A DNA stretch of 19,485 nucleotides from an uncultured Moraxella sp. GTDB lineage: Bacteria > Pseudomonadota > Gammaproteobacteria > Pseudomonadales > Moraxellaceae. The DNA lies in the NCBI GenBank assembly GCA_943908405.1, contig CALTTE010000030.1:1-19485 (forward strand). The letters are read 5' to 3'. Both the position numbers and the translations under genes were made by a program. The notes under the pieces are model-generated. The model saw only the letters and a list, made by a program, of their open reading frames with translations, was not told the origin of the DNA and did no database searches. This document shows, in pieces, positions 1-7,205 of this stretch (the first letter of the stretch is position 1; every line of letters begins with the position of its first letter).

Positions 1-1
1 T

Positions 2-54
2 TTATACCTATAAATTATACCTATAAAATCATATCTATAAATTGTATCTATCAA
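2..54. repeat. 13-bp tandem repeat, four degenerating copies
   Basis: Two exact copies of TTATACCTATAAA (2-14 and 15-27) are followed by two diverged copies (29-41 and 42-54), so the array decays rightward. It may continue beyond the left edge. The rest of the spacer to 296 is AT-rich, with TTGGCTT-type low complexity near 170-190 and no convincing gene. Confidence 0.85.
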
Positions 55-296
55 TGACACTTAAAAGTTACACATCAACCATTACAATATTAACAACATT
101 AAATTAAATTACGTTTTAATGCTAATGATTTATTTTAGATTTTTCCTTAACGTATTTGGTTTTGGCTTGTTTTTCTTGGCTTGGCTTAACCATATTTTTG
201 GATTTTTTATCTATGGTTTTTAGGTCTAACGCCTAATTACACCCGATATAAGCCAAATAGTCGGTTTTGATTTATCTTTAAATAAATCCTTAACAA

Positions 297-983
297 TTAA
301 GCAAACTCATCAAATTCGCCAATCAGCTGGTCAAAATAAGCCAAAACGTGCTTTAATTGCACCAATTTACCGTGAAAAAAATGCCCTGTTTGCTCAAAAA
401 GTGCATAAGGCAAGGACAGGGCATTGACCACACTTTGAAGCTCACTTGGGGCAACCAATTTATCTTTATCGCCATATACCAAAAACGCCGTTTGCCAATC
501 AATGTCCAAAGCAGACAAGCCACATTTATCAAAGTCATCTTTATCAAAAAGCCGTCCAAGCGATGGGGCAATCAAAGCCATACGCACAACGTGAAGTCCC
601 TGACGGCGTAAACGATCCGCCACCAAACACGCCATATAACCGCCAAAAGAAAATCCACCAAGCCAAAACTTTGTTGGGGATACGCCCATTTTGGCGGTTT
701 GCTCTTTGATATAATCCACCACACATAAGGCATCGGTAAGCTCAAGCTCGCTTGCGGTTGCCACCCCAGACGATTGCCCCACCCCCCGAGAATTGTACCG
801 CACCACATTATAACCTTGGTCTCGGCAATGACGAAACAAGGTGCTAACCACTTTATTATCCATCGTGCCACCTTGCACAGGGTTTGGGTGAAAAAGCAAG
901 GCGGTAACTGGGCTATCTTGCCAAAGCACCTCAAGCTCAAGATAACCGTTTAGATGTTTTGCGTATAATTGCTGTTTTGCCAT
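297..983 (-). CDS. Alpha/beta hydrolase, COG2945-like
   Basis: A 228-residue single-domain serine hydrolase, probably cytoplasmic since no signal peptide is seen. Visible motifs are the oxyanion-region HPNPVQGGTMDNKVV (about 32-46), YNSRGVGQSSG (63-73), the nucleophile elbow GFSFG with Ser112, GDKDKLV with Asp174 as the likely acid, and GHFFHGKL with His201 as the likely base. This motif set matches the small COG2945 hydrolases of proteobacteria. Their physiological substrate is not established, so no reaction is assigned. The ATG at 983 has AAGGG about 9 bases upstream. It is divergent from the lipoprotein gene on the right, and an extended -10 box lies about 45 bases upstream. The family call is firm; the function is open. 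Confidence 0.9.
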   Translation of the reverse strand: MAKQQLYAKHLNGYLELEVLWQDSPVTALLFHPNPVQGGTMDNKVVSTLFRHCRDQGYNVVRYNSRGVGQSSGVATASELELTDALCVVDYIKEQTAKMGVSPTKFWLGGFSFGGYMACLVADRLRRQGLHVVRMALIAPSLGRLFDKDDFDKCGLSALDIDWQTAFLVYGDKDKLVAPSELQSVVNALSLPYALFEQTGHFFHGKLVQLKHVLAYFDQLIGEFDEFA

Positions 984-1023
984 ACCTTCTTGCCCTTAAT
1001 CGCTACCACCGCCACCCAAAATT

Positions 1024-1036
1024 GCTCTATTATAGC
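1024..1036 (-). promoter_or_regulatory. Candidate extended -10 promoter for the hydrolase
   Basis: On the minus strand this reads GCTATAATAGAGC, a perfect TATAAT preceded by TGC (TGn extended -10). It lies about 45 bases upstream of the hydrolase ATG. No good -35 is seen at 17-18 bp. The identical 13-mer occurs upstream of rsmA. Confidence 0.5.
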
Positions 1037-1165
1037 ACAACACAGCCTGATAAAACCGCCTGATAAAAGCATCAAAATCGCACCCCAACCTAACAATGAG
1101 TTATTTTTGGTTACCAAAACGCACAAATTAGCACCACAAAATTGACACCCCCAACCAAAGAACTT

Positions 1166-1174
1166 TGTTATAAT
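1166..1174 (+). promoter_or_regulatory. Candidate extended -10 promoter for the lipoprotein gene
   Basis: TGTTATAAT is a TGn extended -10 with a perfect TATAAT. A perfect TTGACA lies at 1142-1147 but is spaced 21 bp away, too far for a standard -35. The implied leader to the ATG at 1308 is about 125 bases, very AT-rich, with no ORF or clear structure. Confidence 0.45.
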
Positions 1175-1307
1175 CGTTATTGCTATTACAGTTTAATTAT
1201 AATTGTTTAATTATTATTTGGTTACTATTTATACGCCATTTAATTTTACAATTTGATCGTATGATTTAATTGTATGATGATGGTATACCGATAATTTGGA
1301 GCTGACT

Positions 1308-1691
1308 ATGTCAATCAACACAACCAAAACCACCAAAAAAGCCTTAAGCTACACCGCTTTAGCCTTAGCGACTTTGACATTAACCGCTTGCCAAAGTATG
1401 TCCGTCTCGCCTGTTTTAAAGCGTGCCGACCACGTTTTTGAAACCACAGGCATCGGCAAAAGCAAAACCCTTGCCCAAAAGCAAGCCCTTTATACCGCCA
1501 ATAAACAATGCGGTCTTAGGTCCGCCATTATTTTAAACGATACCACCACCTATAATGGCGTGCTTGATGAAAAAACAGGGCGACTTATTGACCAAGGCGT
1601 GGGCGTGGTTGGGGCGGTATTTGGTGTTCATACACCGACCATTGCTCGTAATGACGATTATGAATACCACATTCGCTTTCGTTGTCAATAA
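1308..1691 (+). CDS. Small predicted lipoprotein of unknown function
   Basis: Encodes 127 residues from the ATG at 1308, which has GGAG six bases upstream; an in-frame TTG at 1296 overlaps that ribosome binding site and is unlikely to be the start. The N-terminus has Lys residues, a hydrophobic stretch (about 16-26) and the lipobox LTAC with Cys about 28, so it is a predicted type II (lipoprotein) signal peptide. The mature part (about 100 residues) has a Lys/Gln/Ala segment resembling a short helix, two further Cys residues (one near the C-terminal end in RFRCQ) that could form a disulfide, and a glycine-rich DQGVGVVGAVFG stretch. I do not recognise the family. Membrane attachment on the periplasmic side is inferred from the signal. 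It stands alone, followed by a stem-loop and a likely terminator. Confidence 0.8.
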   Translation: MSINTTKTTKKALSYTALALATLTLTACQSMSVSPVLKRADHVFETTGIGKSKTLAQKQALYTANKQCGLRSAIILNDTTTYNGVLDEKTGRLIDQGVGVVGAVFGVHTPTIARNDDYEYHIRFRCQ

Positions 1692-1748
1692 CACCAAACC
1701 CCATTAAGCCCCCATCACCACGCCCCATCACCCAAACCAAGCTAAAAA

Positions 1749-1779
1749 TAAGCACAGTCTAACCCTTAGATTATGCTTA
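1749..1779 (+). other. Stem-loop downstream of the lipoprotein gene
   Basis: Arms 1749-1762 and 1766-1779 pair around a CCC loop, with one mismatch and one G-T pair. There is no U-run directly after it, so it may be an RNA 3'-end stabilising structure rather than the terminator itself, which more likely lies at 1849-1872. Confidence 0.5.
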
Positions 1780-1821
1780 CTTACGTTCGCTTTGATTTTT
1801 GTACCTATTTAACATTCTTAA

Positions 1822-1853
1822 CCATTCTTGACAACAACCATTCTTGACAACAA
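1822..1853. repeat. 16-bp exact tandem duplication
   Basis: CCATTCTTGACAACAA occurs at 1822-1837 and again at 1838-1853, followed by CCAT as the start of a third copy. The second copy supplies the left arm of the terminator hairpin at 1849, so the duplication gives two alternative left arms. Degenerate TTTTGCCATCG units follow at about 1880-1945. Confidence 0.85.
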
Positions 1854-1872
1854 CCATCGATTGGTTGTTTTT
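1849..1872 (+). terminator. Likely rho-independent terminator of the lipoprotein gene
   Basis: AACAACCA (1849-1856), a 5-base loop and TGGTTGTT (1862-1869) form an 8-bp perfect stem running into a T5 tract (1868-1872). It lies 158 bases after the stop codon. Confidence 0.6.
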
Positions 1873-1948
1873 ACCCCATCGCATTTTTGCCATCGCTGTT
1901 TTGCTATATGTTATTTTGCCATCGTTGTTTTGCCATCGCTGTTAAGAT

Positions 1949-2437
1949 TTAAGCCGTTTTATCCTGCGTTAACCAATCCAAAATTAACCGATTGGCTTTT
2001 GGTAATTTATCTGCCAAGCCTAATAAATCAGGCAAATCATACCAAAATATTGGCTGATTTTCCGCCCCCACTGGACTTGATTGCAAAAATAAAAACTGCT
2101 CTTTTGTTAATTCAATACAAAAAACAGCCAAACAAACCGCTTTATCGCCATAATCGTGGTAAATATCGCCCAATTTGCTAATGCTCGCCTTTTTATTAAT
2201 GCTTATAAAGACTGCATCGTCTTTGTTATCAACATCAAGCGACAAGTCAAGATTAAAACCCAACTCTTCTTTTATCTCTCGTGTGAGTGCCATAAGCTCG
2301 CTTTCGCCTTGCTCTATCTTGCCACCAACAAATTCAAACTTGTTGCCTTGATGCTTGCTGCCATCACGCCACGCCAACAAATACCACCCTTGATAATGAA
2401 TGACCGCCACCACCACCTGTATTGCCCTTTTATTCAT
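1949..2437 (-). CDS. Nudix hydrolase, MutT-like
   Basis: A 162-residue Nudix domain protein. The full Nudix box GX5EX7REUXEEXGU is present at residues 39-61 (Gly39, Glu45, Arg53-Glu54, Glu57-Glu58, Gly60), so the metal-binding site looks intact. The N-terminal strand IQVVVAVIHYQGWYLLAWR and the FEFVGGKIEQGE run resemble MutT-type nucleotide pyrophosphatases that remove 8-oxo-dGTP, but Nudix substrates cannot be read from the box alone. It is longer than E. coli MutT (129 residues): the extra length lies in the loop with NKDDAVFISINKK (about 71-83) and in the C-terminal half. The ATG at 2437 has AAGG about 7 bases upstream. It stands alone on the minus strand, divergent from rpsT, with a 16-bp tandem array just upstream. 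Confidence 0.88.
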   Translation of the reverse strand: MNKRAIQVVVAVIHYQGWYLLAWRDGSKHQGNKFEFVGGKIEQGESELMALTREIKEELGFNLDLSLDVDNKDDAVFISINKKASISKLGDIYHDYGDKAVCLAVFCIELTKEQFLFLQSSPVGAENQPIFWYDLPDLLGLADKLPKANRLILDWLTQDKTA

Positions 2438-2461
2438 CTTTTGCCTTGCCTATTTTGCTTA

Positions 2462-2509
2462 TTTGTTACTTATTTATTTTGTTGTTTATTTATTTTGTTA
2501 CTTATTTGG
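2462..2509. repeat. 16-bp tandem repeat, three copies
   Basis: Copies at 2462-2477, 2478-2493 and 2494-2509 share the pattern TTTGTTACTTATTTAT, with two changes in copy 2 and two in copy 3. The array ends 25 bases upstream of the Nudix ATG, inside its probable leader or promoter. Confidence 0.85.
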
Positions 2510-2646
2510 TTATTGGCTACTTAATTTGTAGCTACTGGGTTTAAAAAGCATTACTTAATCACGCCATCGCCCAACACCCATACTCCATAGCAACCCACAA
2601 AAAGTCATTATAATAGCTTATAATCATTTAATTGCATAACTTTATC

Positions 2647-2675
2647 TTGCAGGTTGTCAAAAGGTTTGTTAAAAT
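2647..2675 (+). promoter_or_regulatory. Candidate rpsT promoter
   Basis: TTGCAG (2647-2652), a 17-bp spacer and TAAAAT (2670-2675) lie 35 bases before the rpsT start. The -10 is 5/6 to consensus and the -35 is weak. Two TATAAT hexamers at 2609 and 2619 have no suitable -35 but could mark a second promoter. Confidence 0.4.
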
Positions 2676-2709
2676 ATGGGCTAATTTTTGCATTTTCTAA
2701 GGATACTTT

Positions 2710-2976
2710 ATGGCAAACTCAGCCCAAGCTCGCAAACGTGCCCGTCAAAACGTTAAACGTCGTAGCCAAGCCGCTTCTCAGCGTTCTATGGTGCGTACTT
2801 ACATCAAACGGGTAAATGTTGCCATTGAACAAAAATCATACGAACTTGCCAGCGAAGCTTATAAAAAGGCAGTACCTGTCATTGACCGTATGGCAGACAA
2901 AGGTATTATTCACAAAAACAAAGCGGCACGCCACAAAAGCCGTCTTAATAAAGCGGTAAAAGCATTGCAAGCTTAA
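2710..2976 (+). CDS. rpsT: 30S ribosomal protein S20
   Basis: An 88-residue, strongly basic protein of normal S20 length that binds 16S rRNA in the 30S body. It starts MANSAQARKRARQN and contains RRSQAASQRSMVRTYIKRV and IHKNKAARHKSRLNKAV, the hallmark Arg/Lys helices of S20. The ATG has AAGGA (2699-2703) six bases upstream. The gene is monocistronic, as is common for rpsT, with its own spacer promoter and a strong terminator 46 bases after the stop. In many bacteria S20 represses its own translation; no such site could be confirmed here. Its codons are those of a highly expressed gene (mainly CGT for Arg), unlike its neighbours. Confidence 0.98.
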   Translation: MANSAQARKRARQNVKRRSQAASQRSMVRTYIKRVNVAIEQKSYELASEAYKKAVPVIDRMADKGIIHKNKAARHKSRLNKAVKALQA

Positions 2977-3022
2977 TCAACCAAAACCAATCAACCAAAC
3001 CAAAAATAAACACAAAAAAATT

Positions 3023-3062
3023 AAACCAAAAACCCAAACCTTGCTGTTGGGTTTTTGGTTTT
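3023..3062 (+). terminator. rpsT rho-independent terminator
   Basis: A 15-bp perfect stem (3023-3037 with 3047-3061) closes a 9-base loop; the left arm holds ACCCAA and the right arm TTGGGT, ending in TTTT. The A-rich left flank could let it act weakly on the opposite strand too. Confidence 0.9.
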
Positions 3063-3355
3063 AACAGCTTTTAACAATCGCTTGTTGTTGATGACCATTA
3101 TAGACAGATTTTGATGCGTTAAGCTAATGATTATTGACTTATGATTGGATTGCTTGTCATTGTTGGCAATTATTGTTATCGCCAAGTGGTTGGCAATTTA
3201 TTATTGCTAACGATTATCGCTAATGGTTATCACTTTGTCAGTGCTTGGTTTTTATTAAGTTTTTATTAACGCCATCAATACCCACCAAATGCTGGCTTTA
3301 GACCGCTATTTTAGCTTAATCAATGGGCGAATTGGTTTTAATTGCATTTTATCGT
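3063..3355. other. Spacer between rpsT and apaH ends
   Basis: AT-rich spacer with no supported gene. It holds loose repeats: TTGGCAATT at about 3162 and 3190, ATTATTGCTAACG/ATTATCGCTAATGG near 3200-3230, and a doubled TTTTTATTAA near 3250. No clear terminator for apaH is seen. Confidence 0.6.
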
Positions 3356-4189
3356 TTACTGCAATGATTTGACTTTGGTAAGCTCGCCTGTTTTTAGGCG
3401 ATATGCCAATAATTTGCCCCCCCAAACACAGCCACCATCAAGATTTTGCACCCAGCGATTACCAACTTTGCCCTCCAAAGCCGCCCAATGCCCAAAATAA
3501 ATTCTTTGTTTGCGACGAGTAGCAATGGCAGTTTGCCACGCAAACCACGGCTTAAACCCAGTGGGCATTTTGTCATTTTTGTCATCACTCACACCGCCTT
3601 TAAAGTCAAAATCCAGCGTACCATCTTGCCGACACAATCGCATACGGGTCAAATAATCGCAAATTATACCAAGTCGTCCGCTTGGCGTGTGCCAATCTTT
3701 GGGCGTTTTGCTATAAAATTGGGGTAAATATTTTTTTAATGTTGCCTTGTCCCCTGCAAAACACCGATGCAACTCATCGGCATAATCCATCGCTTCAGCG
3801 GTCGTCCAAATGGGCGGTATGCCTGCGTGAACCAGCACGCTTGCTTCATCAATCGGCAACAAAAAGGGCTGATTGCAAAGCCAGTACAGCAAACTGTCGC
3901 AATCAGGGGCAGATAATATCGCAAGCGTTTTGTCTTTGGGCTTAGGGGGCAATATGCCAAGCCAAGTGGCAATCAAGGTAATGTCGTGATTGCCAAGTAC
4001 CGTCATCAATACACCATCTTCTGAATGCTTTTTTGCCCAACGCAAGGTTTCAAGCGACCTACCACCACGAGCAACGATATCGCCGCACAGGTACAATTTA
4101 TCTTTTTTGGGCTGAAAGGCGATTTTGTCAAGCAACAACTGCAATTCATCAAAACAGCCGTGAATATCGCCAATTAAGTATTTTGCCAT
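3356..4189 (-). CDS. apaH: Symmetrical bis(5'-nucleosyl)-tetraphosphatase
   Basis: A 277-residue ApaH, close to the E. coli length (280). It hydrolyses Ap4A to two ADP and can remove Np4 caps from RNA. The metallophosphatase motifs are all present: GDIHGC (7-12), GDIVARG (36-42) and GNHD (66-69), with later HAG and FGHWAALEGK segments as in the family. The one change from the usual GDLVARGP is a Gly in place of the Pro after the motif. The C-terminal CVWGGKLLAYRL resembles the E. coli CCWGGTLTCLRW. It is the last gene of the pdxA-rsmA-apaH run; the 5' spacer of 243 bases to rsmA is too short for apaG and contains a 10-bp inverted repeat. No clear Shine-Dalgarno is seen before the ATG at 4189. 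Confidence 0.96.
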   Translation of the reverse strand: MAKYLIGDIHGCFDELQLLLDKIAFQPKKDKLYLCGDIVARGGRSLETLRWAKKHSEDGVLMTVLGNHDITLIATWLGILPPKPKDKTLAILSAPDCDSLLYWLCNQPFLLPIDEASVLVHAGIPPIWTTAEAMDYADELHRCFAGDKATLKKYLPQFYSKTPKDWHTPSGRLGIICDYLTRMRLCRQDGTLDFDFKGGVSDDKNDKMPTGFKPWFAWQTAIATRRKQRIYFGHWAALEGKVGNRWVQNLDGGCVWGGKLLAYRLKTGELTKVKSLQ

Positions 4190-4259
4190 TGATTGTTACT
4201 CGTTGATTATTACCGTCTGCTCTTGCAATTAAATTTAATCCCATTTGCTTTATAAAAAT

Positions 4260-4335
4260 AAGATACGTTTTGGATTGAATAGCCAAAAGCTCTGATTGCC
4301 ATCAAAACTATTATTATTGATTAGCAACGTATCTT
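4260..4335. repeat. 10-bp perfect inverted repeat upstream of apaH
   Basis: AAGATACGTT (4260-4269) and AACGTATCTT (4326-4335) are perfect inverted copies with 56 bases between. A second imperfect pair, ATTGAATAGCCAA (4274-4286) and TTGGCTATGTCCAAT (4352-4366), interlocks with it, so the two cannot form as simple nested stems. It lies 70-180 bases upstream of the apaH start codon. Confidence 0.6.
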
Positions 4336-4432
4336 GTTTGTGCTTATCTTTGGCTATGTCCAATAACCATTAAGCCCAACTTCACCTAAGTGATTTTGAG
4401 CATTTTTAATTTGACTACTTCAATGATTGAAC

Positions 4433-5383
4433 TTATTTAGCTGGTATTTTTAAGCTGATATTGCTTAACGCCACAAACTGCCCAACGCTTAACGTTTCTG
4501 GGCGAGCGTTGGGGTCTATGCCTACTTGCCCAAAGACATCATCACCCAACACCGGCAACAAGGCATTATTTTTAAAAATCGCTCGCAAGGTTTTACGGCG
4601 ATGGTTAAAGCACTCTCGCACCACCAAAGCAAACCAAGATTCATCATTGGCGACAATGGGCTTTTTAGCATAAGGACGCAAGCGAAAAACCGCACTAACC
4701 ACCTTGGGCGGCGGATAAAAAGCCGATGGCGGCACAGTCAATAAGTACTGGCACACACAATAATATTGCATCATCACCGACAACCGTCCATAGGCTTTGG
4801 TGCCCACATCGGCAACAATCCGCTCAACCACCTCTTTTTGTAGCATAAAATGCATATCATCAATACAATGAGCAAATTCTAGCAAATAAAATAACAGTGG
4901 CGTTGAGATGTTATAAGGCAAATTGCCCACAATGCGTAATTTGCCTTGCTGGCTTTTTGGGTGCTGGCTTTGCTGGTCGCTGCCGCCTTGCACATCATCA
5001 CAATTTGATGGGGTCGCCCATTGAGCAAAATCCAACTGCAAGGCATTGGCATTAATCACGGTCAGGCGATTGTGGCTATTTGCACCAATATGCAACTTTA
5101 ATCGGCGGGCAAGCTCGCTGTCAAGCTCAATGGCAATCATCGTGTTAACCTGTGCCAACATAGGCTCGGTCAATGCCCCAAGCCCAGGCCCAATCTCCAA
5201 CAAATTATCGTCTTTATTAATACCAATGGCATCAACAATTTGAGTGATAATCGTGGTATCGTGCAAAAAATTCTGCCCAAAGCGTTTTTTGGGCGTATGG
5301 GCAACTTGCCTTGGGGTTTTAGGTATTGGCGTTTTAGGCGTTGCGGTTTTAGGCGTTGGATTTTTAGAATAACTCATCATCAT
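4433..5383 (-). CDS. rsmA: 16S rRNA dimethyladenosine transferase
   Basis: RsmA (KsgA) dimethylates the two adjacent adenosines in the 3'-terminal helix of 16S rRNA during 30S maturation. From the ATG at 5383 it has 316 residues, longer than E. coli KsgA (273). Seen: RFGQNFLHD (34-42), the SAM-binding motif EIGPGLG (63-69), AIELD (84-88), the catalytic NLPYNIS (154-160), and PPPKVVSAVFRLRP. Extra length comes from an N-terminal Thr-Pro-Lys repeat (9-23) and a Gln/Ser-rich insertion (about 122-148) just before NLPY. An upstream GTG at 5425 is open but would add a hydrophobic leader and overlap a TATAAT box, so I prefer one of three consecutive ATGs (5383, 5380, 5377); the GAG nine bases upstream favours the first. 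It lies between pdxA and apaH as in enterobacteria. Confidence 0.95.
   Translation of the reverse strand: MMMSYSKNPTPKTATPKTPIPKTPRQVAHTPKKRFGQNFLHDTTIITQIVDAIGINKDDNLLEIGPGLGALTEPMLAQVNTMIAIELDSELARRLKLHIGANSHNRLTVINANALQLDFAQWATPSNCDDVQGGSDQQSQHPKSQQGKLRIVGNLPYNISTPLLFYLLEFAHCIDDMHFMLQKEVVERIVADVGTKAYGRLSVMMQYYCVCQYLLTVPPSAFYPPPKVVSAVFRLRPYAKKPIVANDESWFALVVRECFNHRRKTLRAIFKNNALLPVLGDDVFGQVGIDPNARPETLSVGQFVALSNISLKIPAK
5312..5356. repeat. 15-bp in-frame tandem repeat in rsmA
   Basis: Three 15-bp units (5342-5356, 5327-5341, 5312-5326 in coding order) encode TPKTA, TPKTP and IPKTP. They lie ahead of the conserved methyltransferase core, so copy-number change would be tolerated and stays in frame. 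Confidence 0.9.
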
Positions 5384-5391
5384 TAGCAAAA

Positions 5392-5404
5392 GCTCTATTA
5401 TAGC
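5392..5404 (-). promoter_or_regulatory. Candidate -10 region for rsmA
   Basis: The minus strand reads GCTATAATAGAGC, identical to the box at 1024-1036, with the start ATG 9 bases after it. The -35 is not clear, and the TGn element seen at 1024 is absent (AGC here). The short implied leader supports the ATG start over the upstream GTG. Confidence 0.4.
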
Positions 5405-5640
5405 TGATACACCCCAAAATAGCACCTTTTTGATGGCATCTTTTTTGGGTGGACTGTTTGTTATTTAGCCCAATTGGTTATTTAACTTACATTGGCTTAA
5501 CCCAACAAACCCATAACGCTAACCAAATACTGGCACTCAATACTACCACTAAATACTGATTTGGCTGACTTATTTTGACTGAACGGTTTTAAAAATATCG
5601 CCTTAACGCTATTGTCATAACAGTTTTTAGTTATGGCTTC

Positions 5641-5672
5641 TAGTTATTGACTTGCTTTAGTTATTGACTTGT
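5641..5672. repeat. 14-bp direct repeat at the pdxA 3' end
   Basis: TAGTTATTGACTTG occurs at 5641-5654 and 5659-5672. The second copy holds the last pdxA codons (KQVNN then TAA), so the first is a duplicate of the gene's 3' end placed just beyond the stop. Confidence 0.8.
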
Positions 5673-6997
5673 TTTATCGTTTGCTGTGCCATTTGCTGTG
5701 CCATACAAATGGCTGCCGCCAAACTGGTGTTACTTGCTTGCCCTGTGCCTGCCAAATCAAGGGCGGTACCGTGATCCACCGATGTGCGGATATAAGGCAA
5801 GCCCAGCGTTATATTCACCGTTTCACCAAAGCCGTGTGATTTTAAAGGAGCAAGTCCTTGGTCGTGGTACATTGCAATGATGGCATCGCACCCTTTGAGA
5901 TAAGTTGGCGTAAATAGCGTATCGGCAGGCAATGCCAGCGAAATATCCACGCCTTGCTGGCGAAACTGTTGCAATACTGGATTGATAATCGTCGCTTCTT
6001 CTAGCCCCAAATGCCCCTGCTCGCCTGCGTGTGGATTTAATCCGCAAACCAATATTTTTGGCGTTGCCAGTCCAAATTTATGTTGCAATTCTGACAAAAC
6101 AATTTGCACGGTCGTTGCCACGCTTTGCTTGCTGATTGCCTCTGGCACTTGACGCAGGGGCAAATGGGTAGTTACCAACGCTACTTTCATCACCGAATTG
6201 GCAAGCATCATCACCACCTTGGATAAGCCACAAGCGTGCATAAAATACTCAGTATGCCCTGAAAATTGACCGCCATCAATCATCACGCCACCATCTATCA
6301 TTACCGATTTGGCAATGGGGGCGGTAACAATCGCCAACACCTGTCCTTCGCTTGCCAAGCGGTGAGCAATCGCCAATTGCTCTGCTACCATTTGGGCATT
6401 GCGTGGGTCTAGTTGCCCTGCCACCACATTGGTTTTGGTCGGTACATCAATCACATACAAGCCATATCCACCCCCAACGGTATTTTTTGATGTATCAAAA
6501 GTCTTATTGGTTTTATCGTCATTTGCTTTATCACAATTTGCTGTATCACCCCCATCATTATCGCCCATCGCCAAAATATCGCTACCATCACAAAGTTTGT
6601 GCAGTTCAACATCGCCAATCGCCCCAACGCTCATCAATTGCTGTTTGCGTGCCAATAAACTTTGCCAACACGCCGTTATCACCACCTTTGGCATAGCCAC
6701 CATATACCCGCTTTTAGTGCCAATATCGCCCTTACAGCCCATTGATTTAGCGATGTTTTGCCCAGTATTTTTTTGCTTAATATTGTTTTGCTCAGTATTT
6801 TTTTGCTTAATATTGTTTTGCCCAGTCTTGTGTTGTTTGGCGATATTTTGCCCATCTGCCCACGCCAACACAATATCCATACCGATGCCTGCAGGTTCGC
6901 CGGTGGTAATCAAAATAGGGGTAGATGTTTGGGCTGATGTGGCTTTGACTTGATTTGATGTTTGATTTTGCTTGACTTGTGTATTTAGTTTATTCAT
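5657..6997 (-). CDS. pdxA: 4-hydroxythreonine-4-phosphate dehydrogenase
   Basis: PdxA oxidises 4-phosphohydroxy-L-threonine with NAD in pyridoxal phosphate synthesis. Here it has 446 residues against about 330 in E. coli. Core motifs are intact: ITTGEPAGIG (30-39), TAPIAKS (225-231), the metal-site FSGHTEYF with His248, MMLAN...TTHLPLR, CGLNPHAGEQGHLG, PADTLF, AMYHDQGL and TSVDHGTALDLAG. The excess is in three places: a Lys/Gln/Asn-rich repeat at about 50-84 (NIKQK, NTGQN pentapeptides), an Asp/Asn/Lys-rich insertion at about 145-172, and a doubled VMIDGG (232-243) next to the metal site. The N-terminus also has a Gln/Thr-rich extension of about 26 residues. The ribosome binding site before the ATG is weak. 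It heads the pdxA-rsmA-apaH run; surA, its neighbour in E. coli, is not here. Insertions probably form surface loops, so the enzyme is likely active. Confidence 0.95.
   Translation of the reverse strand: MNKLNTQVKQNQTSNQVKATSAQTSTPILITTGEPAGIGMDIVLAWADGQNIAKQHKTGQNNIKQKNTEQNNIKQKNTGQNIAKSMGCKGDIGTKSGYMVAMPKVVITACWQSLLARKQQLMSVGAIGDVELHKLCDGSDILAMGDNDGGDTANCDKANDDKTNKTFDTSKNTVGGGYGLYVIDVPTKTNVVAGQLDPRNAQMVAEQLAIAHRLASEGQVLAIVTAPIAKSVMIDGGVMIDGGQFSGHTEYFMHACGLSKVVMMLANSVMKVALVTTHLPLRQVPEAISKQSVATTVQIVLSELQHKFGLATPKILVCGLNPHAGEQGHLGLEEATIINPVLQQFRQQGVDISLALPADTLFTPTYLKGCDAIIAMYHDQGLAPLKSHGFGETVNITLGLPYIRTSVDHGTALDLAGTGQASNTSLAAAICMAQQMAQQTIKQVNN
6270..6305. repeat. 18-bp tandem duplication in pdxA
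   Basis: Two 18-bp units (6270-6287 and 6288-6305) both encode VMIDGG. They differ at several mostly synonymous positions, so the duplication is not very recent. It sits four residues before the metal-binding His248. Confidence 0.85.
6755..6844. repeat. 30-bp tandem repeat in pdxA, with a 15-bp sub-period
   Basis: Units at 6755-6784 and 6785-6814 differ at one base; a third diverged unit spans 6815-6844. Each 30-bp unit splits into two related 15-bp halves, giving alternating pentapeptides NIKQK and NTGQN or NTEQN. The insertion falls between the first Gly-rich motif and the next core strand of PdxA. Confidence 0.9.
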
Positions 6998-7205
6998 ACA
7001 ATCATTTATCCATTGGTTTTTTTAACAACATTTGTTAAACTTAGCAAAATTAAATGCCATCTTAGCACAGTGTTTTATCAAAGCAAGTGGATAAAAACAA
7101 AATAGCAACGATGATTCTAAAACAATGGTTCTAATAAGTGGCTTAAACAGGCTTTTATCGCTTGATGGGTGTTTTTTAATAAAGATTTATAAAGATTTGG
7201 GCAAA

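Noticed and set aside
1828..2181. Open plus-strand frame of 117 codons
   Set aside because: Most of it is antisense to the Nudix gene. It has no ribosome binding site and no family resemblance.
2156..2524. Open plus-strand frame of 122 codons with Leu/Cys/Phe-rich end
   Set aside because: It lies antisense to the Nudix gene, and its hydrophobic end is the 16-bp repeat array read as protein.
6399..6953. Open plus-strand frame of 184 codons opposite pdxA
   Set aside because: Shadow of PdxA: its repetitive FFCLILFC stretch is the complement of the pdxA 30-bp repeat.
7006..7094. Two DnaA-box-like 9-mers upstream of pdxA, suggesting a replication origin
   Set aside because: Only two imperfect boxes, no AT-rich unwinding cluster and no dnaA nearby. 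Such 9-mers are expected by chance.
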